Positions 43,156-53,184 of a stretch of DNA of 64,000 nucleotides are shown piece by piece. The notes below the pieces were generated by a model. That model had not been told where the DNA came from, did no database searches, and saw only the letters and a list, made by a program, of their open reading frames with translations. Source of the stretch: PALSA-1006 sp041660815 (GTDB lineage Bacteria > Pseudomonadota > Gammaproteobacteria > Burkholderiales > Gallionellaceae); assembly GCA_041660815.1 (NCBI GenBank), contig JBAZVN010000003.1, positions 132,944-196,943 on the forward strand. The letters are read 5' to 3'. The position numbers and the translations under genes are program-made. The stretch's first letter is position 1; the number at the start of each line of letters is the position of its first letter.

Positions 43156-46100
43156 CAGAATCTATTCTGATGATCGACGATAGCGAAGACGACCTGCGTC
43201 TTTATCGTCGGTCACTCAAGGACATGGGTTATGAATTAGAAACCTCTTCGAATGCAGATATGGGGCTTGCTACAGCGTTGGCGATAAAGCCTTGCCTGAT
43301 CCTGCTTGACTACAAACTTCCCGACATGGATGGCTTGGAGTTCATAAAAAGGCTGAATGAGAATTCCGTCATTGAAATCCCGGTCATTATGCTGACTGGT
43401 GAGGGTAGCGAGCCTGTCGCTGTCGAAGCGATGAAAATGGGTGTCAATGATTACGTTGTAAAAGATACAGCAGGAGGATTTCTACGTTTATTGCCGAGTG
43501 TTATCAGGCGTGTTTTAAACTCACATGCAGAGAAGCTCGCAACTCGTAAATTAAAATCCTTGCATCAGACGATCCTGCACACTGTAGCTGACGGCGTGAT
43601 TGGGATCGATAACGATGGGGTAGTTCTGTTTGCTAATCAGTCAGCCGAACGGATGCTATTGTCTCCCCCAGACGGTCTCATCGGTCATGAAGTCGCACAG
43701 CTACTCCGGCCTGATGGAAATCAATCCGATTGGAGCAACCATCCGCTTGCAATTGCGACAAAGGAAATAACTAATCTTTGCCGAGACTCAGATTTTCTCC
43801 GTCGTGAAAATGGGGAGTTATTTCCGGTTAGCTATACGGCTTCACACCTCGACATCAACGATGAACACAATAATGGCTGGGTCTTGGTATTCCAGGACAT
43901 TACAGCGCGCAAGAAGGAATTCAATATCGCCATGGAAGCGAAAGCGACCCTGGAAGAAAGCGAAATCAAATACCGGCAACTTTTCGAGAGTTCAAGTGAC
44001 GGCATTTTCCTTCAGGACGCAACTGGTATCTTCATTGATTGCAACGATAATGGTGCTCGTCTGTTCGGCCTTTCCAAGGCTGAACTAATAGGTCGATCTC
44101 CGGCATATTTCTCCCCAGAACGACAATCAGATGGTCGATTATCTGCTGAGGTTGCAGGTGAAAAGTTTGCTGCGGCGCTCAATGGTATACCCCAGCGATT
44201 CGAATTCAATATGTTGCGTGCCGAGGGAGTTCTCTTCGATGCCATGGTGATACTAAACCGTATTGAAATGCACGGTTCCTATTATGTTCACGTTGTCGCC
44301 CGTGACATCACAGAACGCAAGCTTGCGGAAAAAAAACTTCGCCAACAGAAGCAATTCTCCGACGACATCATCGAAAGTCTGCCTGGTATTTTCTACATGC
44401 TAAATTCGAAGATGCAGTTCGTCCGCGCAAACCGTCAATTTATTAAAGTATCTGGCTATTCAAAAGACGAACTCGACAATAAAACTGCGCTGGATTTCTT
44501 TGAGGGAAACGACAGAAACCTGATAGCGCAAAAGATTCAAAAAGTGTTCGAAATAGGCGATGCATGGGCCGAGGCGGATTTCATAATAAGGTCAGGACAG
44601 AAGATTCCTCACTATTTTACGGGTCACCGCACAAACATCGATAACCAATACTACCTAATCGGTCTCGGCATTGACATCACCGAGCGCAAAGTTGCCGAAC
44701 AGGCGCTACGCGAAAGTGAGGAGCGCTGGCACTTCGCTATTGATGGCTCTGGCGACGGCGTCTGGGACTGGAATCTGGAAACAGGCCGGATCGTATTCTC
44801 CGAGCGCTATCTGGAAATGCTCGGGTATGCGGGTAACGTCAACTGGGACTGTCTCGACGATTGGAAGAGCCAAGTTGCCGCAGAGGAAATGCAACAGGCG
44901 ATGGTGATGTTGGAGGCCTATCTGGACGGCAAGGTTCCCACCTATGGTACAGAATATCGCATGCAGCGCGCGGACGGAGGCTGGGCGTGGATACTGGCAC
45001 GCGGCAAGGTCGTCAGCCGTGCGGCGGATGGCAGACCGCTACGACTGATCGGCACGCACACAGACATAACCGAACGCAAGCAGTCCGAAGAGGCGTTGCA
45101 AGTGGCCGCTGTCGCTTTCGAGACGCACGATGCCATCATGATTACCGATGCGCGTGCCAATATCATCCGGGTCAATCAGGCGTTCATCGACATTACCGGC
45201 TACAGCCCGGAGGAAGTGCTGGGCCATAACCCGCGCATCATGAGCTCGGGGCGGCAGGATAAAGCGTTTTACATCGAGATGTGGCAGCAGTTGCTGCACA
45301 CCAGTTCGTGGGCGGGCGAGATCTGGGACAAACGCAAGAACGGCCAGATTTACCCGAAATGGCTGACTATCACCGCCGTCAAAAACGAAAGGTATGAGGC
45401 CACGCATTACGTGGCTATCTTCAGCGACATCACTGCGCGCAAGCAAGCCGAGGATGAAATCCGCAATCTGGCGTTTTACGATTCACTGACCCGGTTGCCC
45501 AATCGCCGCCTGTTCTTGGATCGATTCCGTGCGGCCCTGACCATTTCCACTCGCCGCAACGATTACGGCGCTGTGCTGTTCATAGACCTTGATCGCTTCA
45601 AGACGCTCAACGACACGCTCGGGCACGACTATGGCGACTTGCTGCTGATCGAGGTGGCCGCCCGCATCAAGTCCTGCGTGCGCGAAATGGATACCGTTGC
45701 GCGTCTGGGCGGGGATGAATTCGTCGTGCTGATTGAAGGGATCAACGAAGACCAGGATGAGACCTCGCGCAAAGTCGGTCTAATCGCCGAAAGTATCCGC
45801 GAGACGCTGGCGCATCCATACCAGCTCAAGTCCCATGAGCATCACAGTTCGCCCAGCATCGGCATCAGCCTGTATCGCGGCAATGAAAATTCGGTGGATG
45901 AATTGCTCCAGCAGGCCGACATGGCGATGTACCAGGCCAAGAATTCTGGACGCAACGCTGTGCGCTTCTTCGATCCGGTCTTGCAGCACAACGTGGCATC
46001 CCGCGCCGCGCTGGAGAACGACCTGCATCATGCCATAGCGCATGACCAGTTGCAGTTGCACTATCAGGTGCAGGTGGATAGCGAACATCGCCCGTTGGGC

Positions 46101-46766
46101 GCGGAAGCGTTGCTGCGCTGGTTTCACCCGGAGCGCGGCTTGGTCATGCCCGGCGAGTTCATCCCGATCGCCGAGGAGAGTTCGCTGATACTCGACATCG
46201 GCCATTGGGTGCTGGATCAGGCCTGTGGACAACTCGCGCTGTGGGCCGGGGATGAGCGTATGCGCGACCTGACGCTGGCCGTGAACGTCAGCTCCAGACA
46301 GTTTGCCCAGCCCGGTTTCGTATTGCAGGTTGCCGATGCTATGAGGTCGCATCGTATCGTTCCTTCCAGCCTGAAACTGGAATTAACCGAAAGCATGGTA
46401 CTGCACGATCTGAAAAGCACGATAGATAAAATGCACGCGCTGAAGAGGCTGGGAGTCAAACTATCCATGGATGATTTCGGCACCGGCTATTCATCGCTGT
46501 CTTACCTGAGAGATCTTCCGCTGGATCAGATCAAGATAGACCAGAGCTTCATCCAGAACATTACCCGAGACGGCAACGATGCTCTGTTGGTACAAGCCAT
46601 CATTGATCTGGGGGGGAATTTCCGCATGAACGTGATCGCAGAAGGTGTGGAAACCGAGGCGCAACTGACCTTCCTCAAACATCACGACTGCATGAACTAT
46701 CAGGGATTCCTGTTCAGCAAACCTGTCCCGATTGAAGAATTCGAAAAATTGTTGGGCGGGATGTAG
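43152..46766 (+). CDS. REC-PAS(x5)-GGDEF-EAL hybrid c-di-GMP enzyme
   Basis: A 1204-aa cytoplasmic response regulator for cyclic di-GMP. Receiver 1-122 with D53 (LLDYKLPDMD), then about five PAS domains (about 138-765), a GGDEF domain (770-935) with intact RLGGDEFVVL and the inhibitory site REMD five residues before it, and an EAL domain (945-1200) with EALLRWFHPE and MDDFGTGYSSL. Both output domains look catalytically complete, so the net activity is not predictable. It is translationally coupled to the second receiver. GC content rises in the 3' half, as if the GGDEF-EAL part were of different origin. Confidence 0.92.
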   Translation: MTESILMIDDSEDDLRLYRRSLKDMGYELETSSNADMGLATALAIKPCLILLDYKLPDMDGLEFIKRLNENSVIEIPVIMLTGEGSEPVAVEAMKMGVNDYVVKDTAGGFLRLLPSVIRRVLNSHAEKLATRKLKSLHQTILHTVADGVIGIDNDGVVLFANQSAERMLLSPPDGLIGHEVAQLLRPDGNQSDWSNHPLAIATKEITNLCRDSDFLRRENGELFPVSYTASHLDINDEHNNGWVLVFQDITARKKEFNIAMEAKATLEESEIKYRQLFESSSDGIFLQDATGIFIDCNDNGARLFGLSKAELIGRSPAYFSPERQSDGRLSAEVAGEKFAAALNGIPQRFEFNMLRAEGVLFDAMVILNRIEMHGSYYVHVVARDITERKLAEKKLRQQKQFSDDIIESLPGIFYMLNSKMQFVRANRQFIKVSGYSKDELDNKTALDFFEGNDRNLIAQKIQKVFEIGDAWAEADFIIRSGQKIPHYFTGHRTNIDNQYYLIGLGIDITERKVAEQALRESEERWHFAIDGSGDGVWDWNLETGRIVFSERYLEMLGYAGNVNWDCLDDWKSQVAAEEMQQAMVMLEAYLDGKVPTYGTEYRMQRADGGWAWILARGKVVSRAADGRPLRLIGTHTDITERKQSEEALQVAAVAFETHDAIMITDARANIIRVNQAFIDITGYSPEEVLGHNPRIMSSGRQDKAFYIEMWQQLLHTSSWAGEIWDKRKNGQIYPKWLTITAVKNERYEATHYVAIFSDITARKQAEDEIRNLAFYDSLTRLPNRRLFLDRFRAALTISTRRNDYGAVLFIDLDRFKTLNDTLGHDYGDLLLIEVAARIKSCVREMDTVARLGGDEFVVLIEGINEDQDETSRKVGLIAESIRETLAHPYQLKSHEHHSSPSIGISLYRGNENSVDELLQQADMAMYQAKNSGRNAVRFFDPVLQHNVASRAALENDLHHAIAHDQLQLHYQVQVDSEHRPLGAEALLRWFHPERGLVMPGEFIPIAEESSLILDIGHWVLDQACGQLALWAGDERMRDLTLAVNVSSRQFAQPGFVLQVADAMRSHRIVPSSLKLELTESMVLHDLKSTIDKMHALKRLGVKLSMDDFGTGYSSLSYLRDLPLDQIKIDQSFIQNITRDGNDALLVQAIIDLGGNFRMNVIAEGVETEAQLTFLKHHDCMNYQGFLFSKPVPIEEFEKLLGGM

Positions 46767-46874
46767 GGGCCGTTACATGGCAACCTCAGAAGGCGGTTCC
46801 CGCAAGACTGGGAACTTTAGATACTTATGAGCACCAAACAAAAATGGAAATGAACGAGTCACAGAACCATTCTG

Positions 46875-47537
46875 ATGGTCGACGATAGCGAAGACGACCT
46901 CCGCCTTTATCGTCGTGCGCTCAAGGATCACATTGGTTATACACTGCATACAGCCATAAACGGAGAGGACGGCCTTGCCAGTGTACAGGCGATAAATCCC
47001 TCGTTAATCATAATTGATTACAAGCTTCCGGATATGGATGGGATTAAGTTCATGACGAGGCTCACCGAGAATTCCTCCATAGCCGTTCCGGTAATTATGC
47101 TAACTGGGGAGGGTAGTGAGCCTGTCGCTGTCGAAGCCATGAAGATGGGGGCCAGCGATTACGTTGTGAAAGACACCTCAGGAGGCTTTCTACGTTTATT
47201 GCCGAGCGTGACCGCATTGAATGAATTCGGTGTTATGTTCTCATTGGATGACTTTGGCACAGGTTATTCCTCCTTGCAATATCTCAAACGGCTGCCACTC
47301 GACCAGCTCAAAATCGATCAAACGTTCGTGCGCGATATTTCCTTCGATAGTAGCGATAGAGCGATTGTGCGCACCACCATTGCTATGGCACACAGCCTGA
47401 ATCTGGGTGTCATTGCCGAAGGGGTGGAGACGGAAGAGCAACGTCAACTTCTCTTGAGCAAGGGCTGCACTCGCTTCCAAGGTTATCTATTTGGCAAACC
47501 GGTGCCGATTGATGAGTTTGAGGCATTACTTAAGTAA
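46875..47537 (+). pseudogene. REC fused to the C-terminal half of an EAL domain (deletion relic)
   Basis: A 220-aa frame. Residues 1-113 are a receiver very close to that of the neighbouring hybrid enzyme (VDDSEDDLRLYRR, D48, ending FLRLLPSV). At residue 114 it jumps into the middle of an EAL domain (SLDDFGTGYSSLQYLKRLPLDQ ... GVIAEGVETEEQR, shown in parts), missing PAS, GGDEF and the EAL motif. Upstream, the original start context appears one base short, so initiation has moved to the ATG at 46875. It looks like the in-frame deletion product of a paralogue; any protein would lack phosphodiesterase activity. Confidence 0.8.
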
Positions 47538-48007
47538 TGTAGTTACTCAGTCAATGGCCGGTTTACGGCAGCGAATTAACAGAACTGAGCGGCAGCTCCG
47601 GGTTAATTGTGTTCCAGAGTGATAATGGAAATTTTGAATCGGCAATGTCTCCTAAGTCCACCTGTGAGCCGTCCATCGCTTAATTAAACCAGTGACCGCA
47701 ATACATTCTTGACCAACCATTTTTTAAAAAAACAGTATGTTGGTCACAGTGTGGTCTTTGCGGTCATTGCCCTCTTATGTGGGTTTGACGCTCTGCGCCC
47801 ACCCCGATGCTTTGTTTCGGGACTTGTTCAGTGTTTTCCTAATCAATCGTTCAAATGTGCGAGTATTTTTTCTCACAAAGCGTGGTAAGTATTCTTCCTC
47901 ATGAGTGAGTATGCTATATTTCAAACAGCTCGCTGTCTCTGGCCACGATAACAATCGACAACATCCATGACAACTAACGGCACTTTAACTTATGGTGTTT
48001 TCATGCC
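47538..48007. other. Intergenic region with dispersed repeat
   Basis: About 470 bp holding copy B of the dispersed repeat and the promoter region of the next c-di-GMP gene. No gene is seen. Confidence 0.5.
47654..47770 (+). repeat. Dispersed 115-bp repeat, copy B
   Basis: Direct copy of 39559-39673 with a few base changes. Here TGACCGCAA and TTGCGGTCA form a perfect 9-bp inverted pair. Sequence just upstream (GGAAATTTTGAATCGGCAATG) recurs in part near 56533-56577, hinting at a third partial copy. Confidence 0.85.
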
Positions 48008-50923
48008 ATGAAACCGTTACCCATTTCTAGTGCGCTTCCCCAGCTTCCACTCGTTCTGGCTACGCTGGCGTTGCTTGGTTGGGCGCTGGATATAGACTTT
48101 CTCAAACGCGGCATGAGCAGCAGCGTGGCCATGAATCCAACTACAGCAGTTTGCATGATCCTGCTGGCACTTGAAGCAATCCGCATGAGTACAAGAAACG
48201 ACCACGTTGCTTTGTTCAGGGCGGGGCAACTGATCGTCATTATCGTGATCGCCATCAGCACGATGAAGCTGGGCGATATCCTGTTCGGTTCATCCTTCGC
48301 CATCGACCAGCAGCTTTTCAGCAGCAAGATCGGCGCCGAGTCGGATCACCCCAGCAGGATGGCGCCCAACACTGCGGCCTGTTTCTTTGTGCTCGGCTGG
48401 GCCATGCAACTCATGCGCGCCCGGTCTGAAGCCGCCGTTTTCAGGGCGCAGTTGCTGGCGCTAACCGCCATGCTGCTGGCGTTGCTGGCTCTGATCGGCC
48501 ACCTGTTCGACCAGCGCGAACTTTCCGGCATCACGCACTACATACCTATGGCGATCAATACTGCGCTGGCTTTTCTGCTCCTGTCCGCAAGCGTGTTGCT
48601 CATCCATCCCGACAAAGGCCTGATGCGGGTTTTTACCGGTGGCGAATCGCCCAGTTTAAAAACCATTACGTCATTTTTATTGCCCGGATCAATACTGCTC
48701 CCTCTCCTATTGGGCTGGCTAAGCCATACTTGCGCAAACATGGGCTGGTTCGATATGGAATTCGCGCTGGCTCTGACCGTCATCATGAATGCCGTGGCGT
48801 TGCTGGTGCTGAGCTACATCGGCGCAAGCAGATTGTTTTTACTGGATGCCGTGCGCAGAAAATCTGAGCTGGGAGCCGCCGCCTTGATCCATCGCAATCA
48901 GGTATTGATGCAGAGCACGACCGAGGGTGTTCATGTCCTGGACGATCAGGGCAACATCATCGAAGCCAACGCAGCATTCTGCCGCCACCTGGGCTATACG
49001 CAAGAGGAGATGTTGCGGCTCAGTGTGTTTGACTTCGAGGCGATGCTGGACGCAGACAAGATACGCGAAAACATCAAGGCGTTGCGGCACAGTCACGCTG
49101 TTTTTGAAACCCGGCACCGGCGCAAGAATGGCACAGAGGTGGATGTCGAAATTAATATAGCCGGCCTCGAACTGGATGGACGGCAATGCCTGTTCGCATT
49201 GAGCCGGGACATCACCGAGCGCAAGCTTATTGATGATGAATTGCGTAGTACTCATTCAAGTTTGGTGGCAGCCCAGAAATTAGCTCAAATTGGCTCATGG
49301 GAATGGGATGTTCGGAGCAATGAAGCCAAATGGTCTGACGAAACCTACAGGATATTCGGAATAGACAAAAATAAACTTAGCGAGCATCGGGAGAACTTCA
49401 TTGACATGATTCTTCCAGGGGATCGGAGCTTGGTTGACAAAGCATTGAGCGACGCACTGGATGGGTCAAGTGAATACGATATTGTCTACAGGGTAAGTAT
49501 TGCTGACGGTACATTCAAAGTAATTCACGCCCTTGCCGAAGTTGTCCGCGATACAGCAGGAAAACCTTTGGTGATGCGGGGTACGGTGCAGGATATCAGC
49601 GAGAAACGTCTGTCTGAACGGCGTATTGAAGAGCTGTCCCACTTTGACCAGCTAACTGGTTTGCCGAATCGAACGCTGTTGATTGACCATTTCAAGTTTT
49701 CCCTCAGCCTGGCACAACGCGGCGGTGAATCCTTGGCCGTGATGTTCCTCGACCTCGATCATTTTAAAAACATCAATGACACTCTGGGTCACAGCATAGG
49801 TGATCAATTATTGAAGGAAGTGGCAACGCGTCTCAAGACAGTCTTGCGTGAAGTGGATGTCTTGTCCCGCCAAGGGGGCGATGAATTTATTCTGATCCTG
49901 CCCGGCGCGGATGCTGATGGAGCTGCACAAGTAGCAGCAAAGTTGATTGAGGTAGTTTCCTTGCCCTGTCACGTCGAGCAACAAGAGTTGATTGTTACGC
50001 CATCTATCGGCATCTCCATTTATCCGTATGATGGTGAAACTCTGGAGTTGTTGTCGAAAAATGCCGATACGGCGATGTATCGCGCCAAGGATGGTGGCCG
50101 CAACAACTTCCGTTTTTTTACCCCGGAGATGCAGACTCAATCGGCACGTAACCTGCAACTTGCGAATGCATTACGGTATGCCTTGGCGCGCAACGAGTTA
50201 TCGTTGCACTATCAACCGCAACTATCCATAGAAGATGGCCATATTGTCGGTGCGGAAGCCCTGCTACGTTGGCAACATCCAGAGTTGGGAATGGTTTCTC
50301 CCGCTGAATTCATCCCGATTGCCGAGGACATAGGCCAAATCATCCAGATCGGAGAATGGGTTTTGCGCACGGCGGCAAAGCAACTCAAAGACTGGCTGGA
50401 TAGCGGGATGCCTCCGATAACGATGGCTGTGAACCTGTCTGCGGTGCAATTCCGCCAACTAAGATTGACAGAGCTGGTGGTGCAAATTCTCGATGAAATT
50501 GAACTGCCACATAAATATCTGGAGCTGGAATTAACAGAGGCGGCCATGATGGACAACCCGCTGGATGCAATCGCTGTAATGAATCGTCTTCACGAGCAGG
50601 GCATACACATGTCTATAGACGATTTCGGCACCGGATACTCCAGCCTGAGCTACTTGAAGCAATTCAAGGTATACAAGCTGAAGATAGATCAATCATTCGT
50701 GCGCGACATCACAGATGATAATGAAGACAAAGCCATCGTTACTGCCATCATCAACATGGCTACCAGCTTGGGTATGCAGACCATAGCGGAAGGGGTTGAA
50801 ACCGCAGGGCAGCTTGCATTCCTGCGTTTACAGGGTTGTCGCGAGGTGCAGGGATACTACTTCAGCAAGCCATTGCCGACTGAGCAGTTTGAGGCGTTTG
50901 CCAGAAAAAGCCAAGGGGGTTAG
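48008..50923 (+). CDS. Membrane PAS-PAS-GGDEF-EAL c-di-GMP enzyme
   Basis: A 971-aa inner-membrane protein. Residues 1-275 hold about eight hydrophobic helices forming an N-terminal sensor I cannot assign to a named MASE type. Two PAS domains follow (about 290-410 and 415-540), then GGDEF (545-705) with SRQGGDEFILIL and the inhibitory site REVD, then EAL (715-965) with EALLRWQHPE and IDDFGTGYSS. All catalytic motifs look intact. It stands alone as a transcription unit, after a dispersed-repeat region and before the IS110 element. Confidence 0.9.
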   Translation: MKPLPISSALPQLPLVLATLALLGWALDIDFLKRGMSSSVAMNPTTAVCMILLALEAIRMSTRNDHVALFRAGQLIVIIVIAISTMKLGDILFGSSFAIDQQLFSSKIGAESDHPSRMAPNTAACFFVLGWAMQLMRARSEAAVFRAQLLALTAMLLALLALIGHLFDQRELSGITHYIPMAINTALAFLLLSASVLLIHPDKGLMRVFTGGESPSLKTITSFLLPGSILLPLLLGWLSHTCANMGWFDMEFALALTVIMNAVALLVLSYIGASRLFLLDAVRRKSELGAAALIHRNQVLMQSTTEGVHVLDDQGNIIEANAAFCRHLGYTQEEMLRLSVFDFEAMLDADKIRENIKALRHSHAVFETRHRRKNGTEVDVEINIAGLELDGRQCLFALSRDITERKLIDDELRSTHSSLVAAQKLAQIGSWEWDVRSNEAKWSDETYRIFGIDKNKLSEHRENFIDMILPGDRSLVDKALSDALDGSSEYDIVYRVSIADGTFKVIHALAEVVRDTAGKPLVMRGTVQDISEKRLSERRIEELSHFDQLTGLPNRTLLIDHFKFSLSLAQRGGESLAVMFLDLDHFKNINDTLGHSIGDQLLKEVATRLKTVLREVDVLSRQGGDEFILILPGADADGAAQVAAKLIEVVSLPCHVEQQELIVTPSIGISIYPYDGETLELLSKNADTAMYRAKDGGRNNFRFFTPEMQTQSARNLQLANALRYALARNELSLHYQPQLSIEDGHIVGAEALLRWQHPELGMVSPAEFIPIAEDIGQIIQIGEWVLRTAAKQLKDWLDSGMPPITMAVNLSAVQFRQLRLTELVVQILDEIELPHKYLELELTEAAMMDNPLDAIAVMNRLHEQGIHMSIDDFGTGYSSLSYLKQFKVYKLKIDQSFVRDITDDNEDKAIVTAIINMATSLGMQTIAEGVETAGQLAFLRLQGCREVQGYYFSKPLPTEQFEAFARKSQGG

Positions 50924-51591
50924 CTCCCTGTTAGGTACCGGAATCATGTTTGACTAGCTGGAACGGGTTTAGAAGAGAAGGTCAGCGTTGAATATTGACT
51001 GCCCGATAGCGGCCTCCATTTACAGGCAGAGATGAGTTAATCAGGGACAGAAGCGCCAACGAGAATTCAGAGTATGGATTGACCGCAATGTCCTACCGTC
51101 AATTATTTGGTTTGAGCATGAAAGTCTGCAACAGGATGTATTTTGTTGAAAAACTATTTTTCACCTTGGCTAAAGTGATTTCTCAAAATACCGACCTCAT
51201 AAAACGCGCCACAATCAACGATCATCTTTGCGGTGATAGTTTGGTGACCCTTGAAATATTGTCCGATAAGGTTTTTACCGAGTTTTTCAACATACATGGA
51301 CGCCCACTTTTTTGCCAAGCTTTCAATTGGTGATTTTGAGAGTAGGTAAAATTGCAGCCATACATCCGGACTTTGTGTGAAGCAAATTGCTTCTGTCCCT
51401 GATGGAATTCGCTGAGTGGTTCCTGATCACAATCTCGTGCTTTATGCACCTGTTGAAAAATAGGTTTTGCCACTCACGGTCTAACCTGTCTCGCCATCAT
51501 TTCATAATTGCCTGTGCAATCGGTGGAAGCCATCTCCTTAAACTCGTTATCAAGGCGTACGCTTCGATACGCTCCTGTTGCTCCGCGTTGA
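50924..51591. other. Gene-poor stretch with repeat and inverted-repeat remnants
   Basis: About 670 bp between the c-di-GMP gene and the IS110 transposase. A perfect 15-bp inverted repeat, ATCAGGGACAGAAGC (51040-51054) and its complement (51389-51403), brackets about 360 bp that contain an 84-codon frame (51079-51333) without recognisable product. A 41-bp block at 51099-51139 recurs inverted at 56620-56660. It looks like debris of mobile elements. Confidence 0.5.
51099..51139 (+). repeat. 41-bp dispersed repeat, copy 1
   Basis: A block from TCAATTATTTGGTTTGAGC to GCAACAGGATGT recurs with one mismatch, inverted, at 56620-56660. The pair brackets the IS110 element and the MASE1-GGDEF gene. Confidence 0.8.
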
Positions 51592-52632
51592 TTACGCACC
51601 AACCATCTTGGTTGTAGGCATGTAATCCTGTTCGTATGCTTTATCCTTGGTCAGAAGCGCCCAAACTATTCGTGCATTCTTGTTTGCCAGCGCGACCGTA
51701 GCCACATTCTTGTTGCGCCTGCCAATCAACTTGCTCAGCCACTGGTTCGGCTCCGTCTTATTCTCGGCGTAGCGGATGACCGCTCGTGCACCGTGGATTA
51801 GCAAGGTGCGCAGATAAGTGTCGCCACGTTTGCTGATGCCGAGCAATGTCTGCTTGCCTCCACTGGAGTGCTGCTTTGGCACCAACCCAAACCATGCCGC
51901 CAGTTGTCTGCCATTCTTAAACTCCGTGGCATTCCCCACTGTCGCCACAATCGCGCTCGCAGTAATCGGGCCGATGCCAGGAATCGCTTCCAGTTTGCGG
52001 CTGGCCTCACTATTTGCATGCCACAGTTTGATTTGCACTTCCAATTCCGTTACCTGCCTATCCATTTCTTTGAGGTTGTCGTTCAACCGCTCTAACAATT
52101 TGCGCATGGTGCCGGGCAAGCTGTTCTCGCCATCCTCCAGAATGTCCGGCATCCGCTTGCCAATCGATTTGATGCCCTGCGGGATGACGATGCCAAACTC
52201 GGAAAGCAATCCGCGGATCTGGTTTGCCTGTGCGGTTCTGGCCTTTACAAATCCCTGTCTGGCACGGTGCACGGACAGGATCGCTTGTTGCTCAATGTTC
52301 TTGATCGGCACGAAGCGCATGTTGGGTCGGCTCACGGCTTCGCAAATCGCTTCCGCATCCGCCATGTCGTTCTTATTGGTCTTCACGTAGGGTTTGACGA
52401 ACTGTGGTGCCATCAGCTTCACCGTATGCCCATACTCTCCCAGCTTCCTTGCCCAATAATGTGCGCTGCCGCACGCCTCCATGCCAATCAAACACGGCTC
52501 CATATTGGCGAAGAACTTCGCCATCTCATTCCGGCGCAGTTGTTTCCTAAGCACGGCTTTGCCGTGCGCATCGACTCCGTGAATCTGGAAGACCTCTTTT
52601 GCCAAATCTATACCTGTCGTAGTAATCTTCAT
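51592..52632 (-). CDS. IS110-family transposase (DEDD bridge-RNA-guided recombinase)
   Basis: A complete 346-aa IS110-family recombinase: N-terminal RuvC-like DEDD domain (GIDLAKEVFQIHG; GMEACGSAHYWAR; NKNDMADAEAI) and C-terminal Tnp-serine domain with IPGIGPITASAIVATVG and KRGDTYLRTLLIHGARAV. The family uses a non-coding bridge RNA from one end of the element, so the flanks at 52633-52740 or 51480-51591 probably encode it. I cannot fix the element ends. It appears intact and possibly active. Confidence 0.92.
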   Translation of the reverse strand: MKITTTGIDLAKEVFQIHGVDAHGKAVLRKQLRRNEMAKFFANMEPCLIGMEACGSAHYWARKLGEYGHTVKLMAPQFVKPYVKTNKNDMADAEAICEAVSRPNMRFVPIKNIEQQAILSVHRARQGFVKARTAQANQIRGLLSEFGIVIPQGIKSIGKRMPDILEDGENSLPGTMRKLLERLNDNLKEMDRQVTELEVQIKLWHANSEASRKLEAIPGIGPITASAIVATVGNATEFKNGRQLAAWFGLVPKQHSSGGKQTLLGISKRGDTYLRTLLIHGARAVIRYAENKTEPNQWLSKLIGRRNKNVATVALANKNARIVWALLTKDKAYEQDYMPTTKMVGA

Positions 52633-53184
52633 AGCGGACGCTCCTCTCTGTTTGGTGGGCTTTACTGCACCACTACTTTGGCACTTTGATGCCGCTAGGG
52701 GAAGTGGGCGTCCATTCCATTACAATAGACTGATAAGCTTCATTGGTAGACTGTCTACACCACGGGAAATTCCAATTGCAAAAGTCCAAGGACGAGCAAT
52801 CTTCAGGAATATGTACATGGCAATCATAGAAATTTTGAGTTGAACATAGAAATTTGCGTGGGCGATATCCATTTTTGCAGCACTGACATTGTTGAACAAG
52901 CTATAGCGACGGAGTAAACTCGCTTCACAAGAAAAAATAATAAATATCATGCGTTCGCCATGCGAGATTTCGGGAGGAGTTGATAGCCAATACCAGATGT
53001 TGGCGTTGCTGTCTGCGCTGTTTCTTGGTTGGAGTCTTTGCTTTGTATATTTCTTGCTATCTTCTGTAATACTCAGGGCATCGCCGATCAAATTTTCCGC
53101 ATGTCAGTTTCAAGCTACTTTCAGTTTAAATGCGGCGGCTCAACGCCATGAAATCTTTGAAGTCCCAATTCAAGGACTAGAAAA
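52633..53184. other. IS110 left flank and promoter region of the next gene
   Basis: About 550 bp. The part nearest the transposase (to about 52740) probably belongs to the IS110 element. A 79-codon frame at 52949-53188 runs into the start of the diguanylate cyclase gene with an ATGA overlap, but has no ribosome site or recognisable content, and I do not call it. Confidence 0.45.

Noticed and set aside
51079..51333. An 84-codon frame before the IS110 element
   Set aside because: It needs a TTG start, contains the 41-bp dispersed repeat and lies inside an inverted-repeat-bounded unit, so it is probably mobile-element debris.
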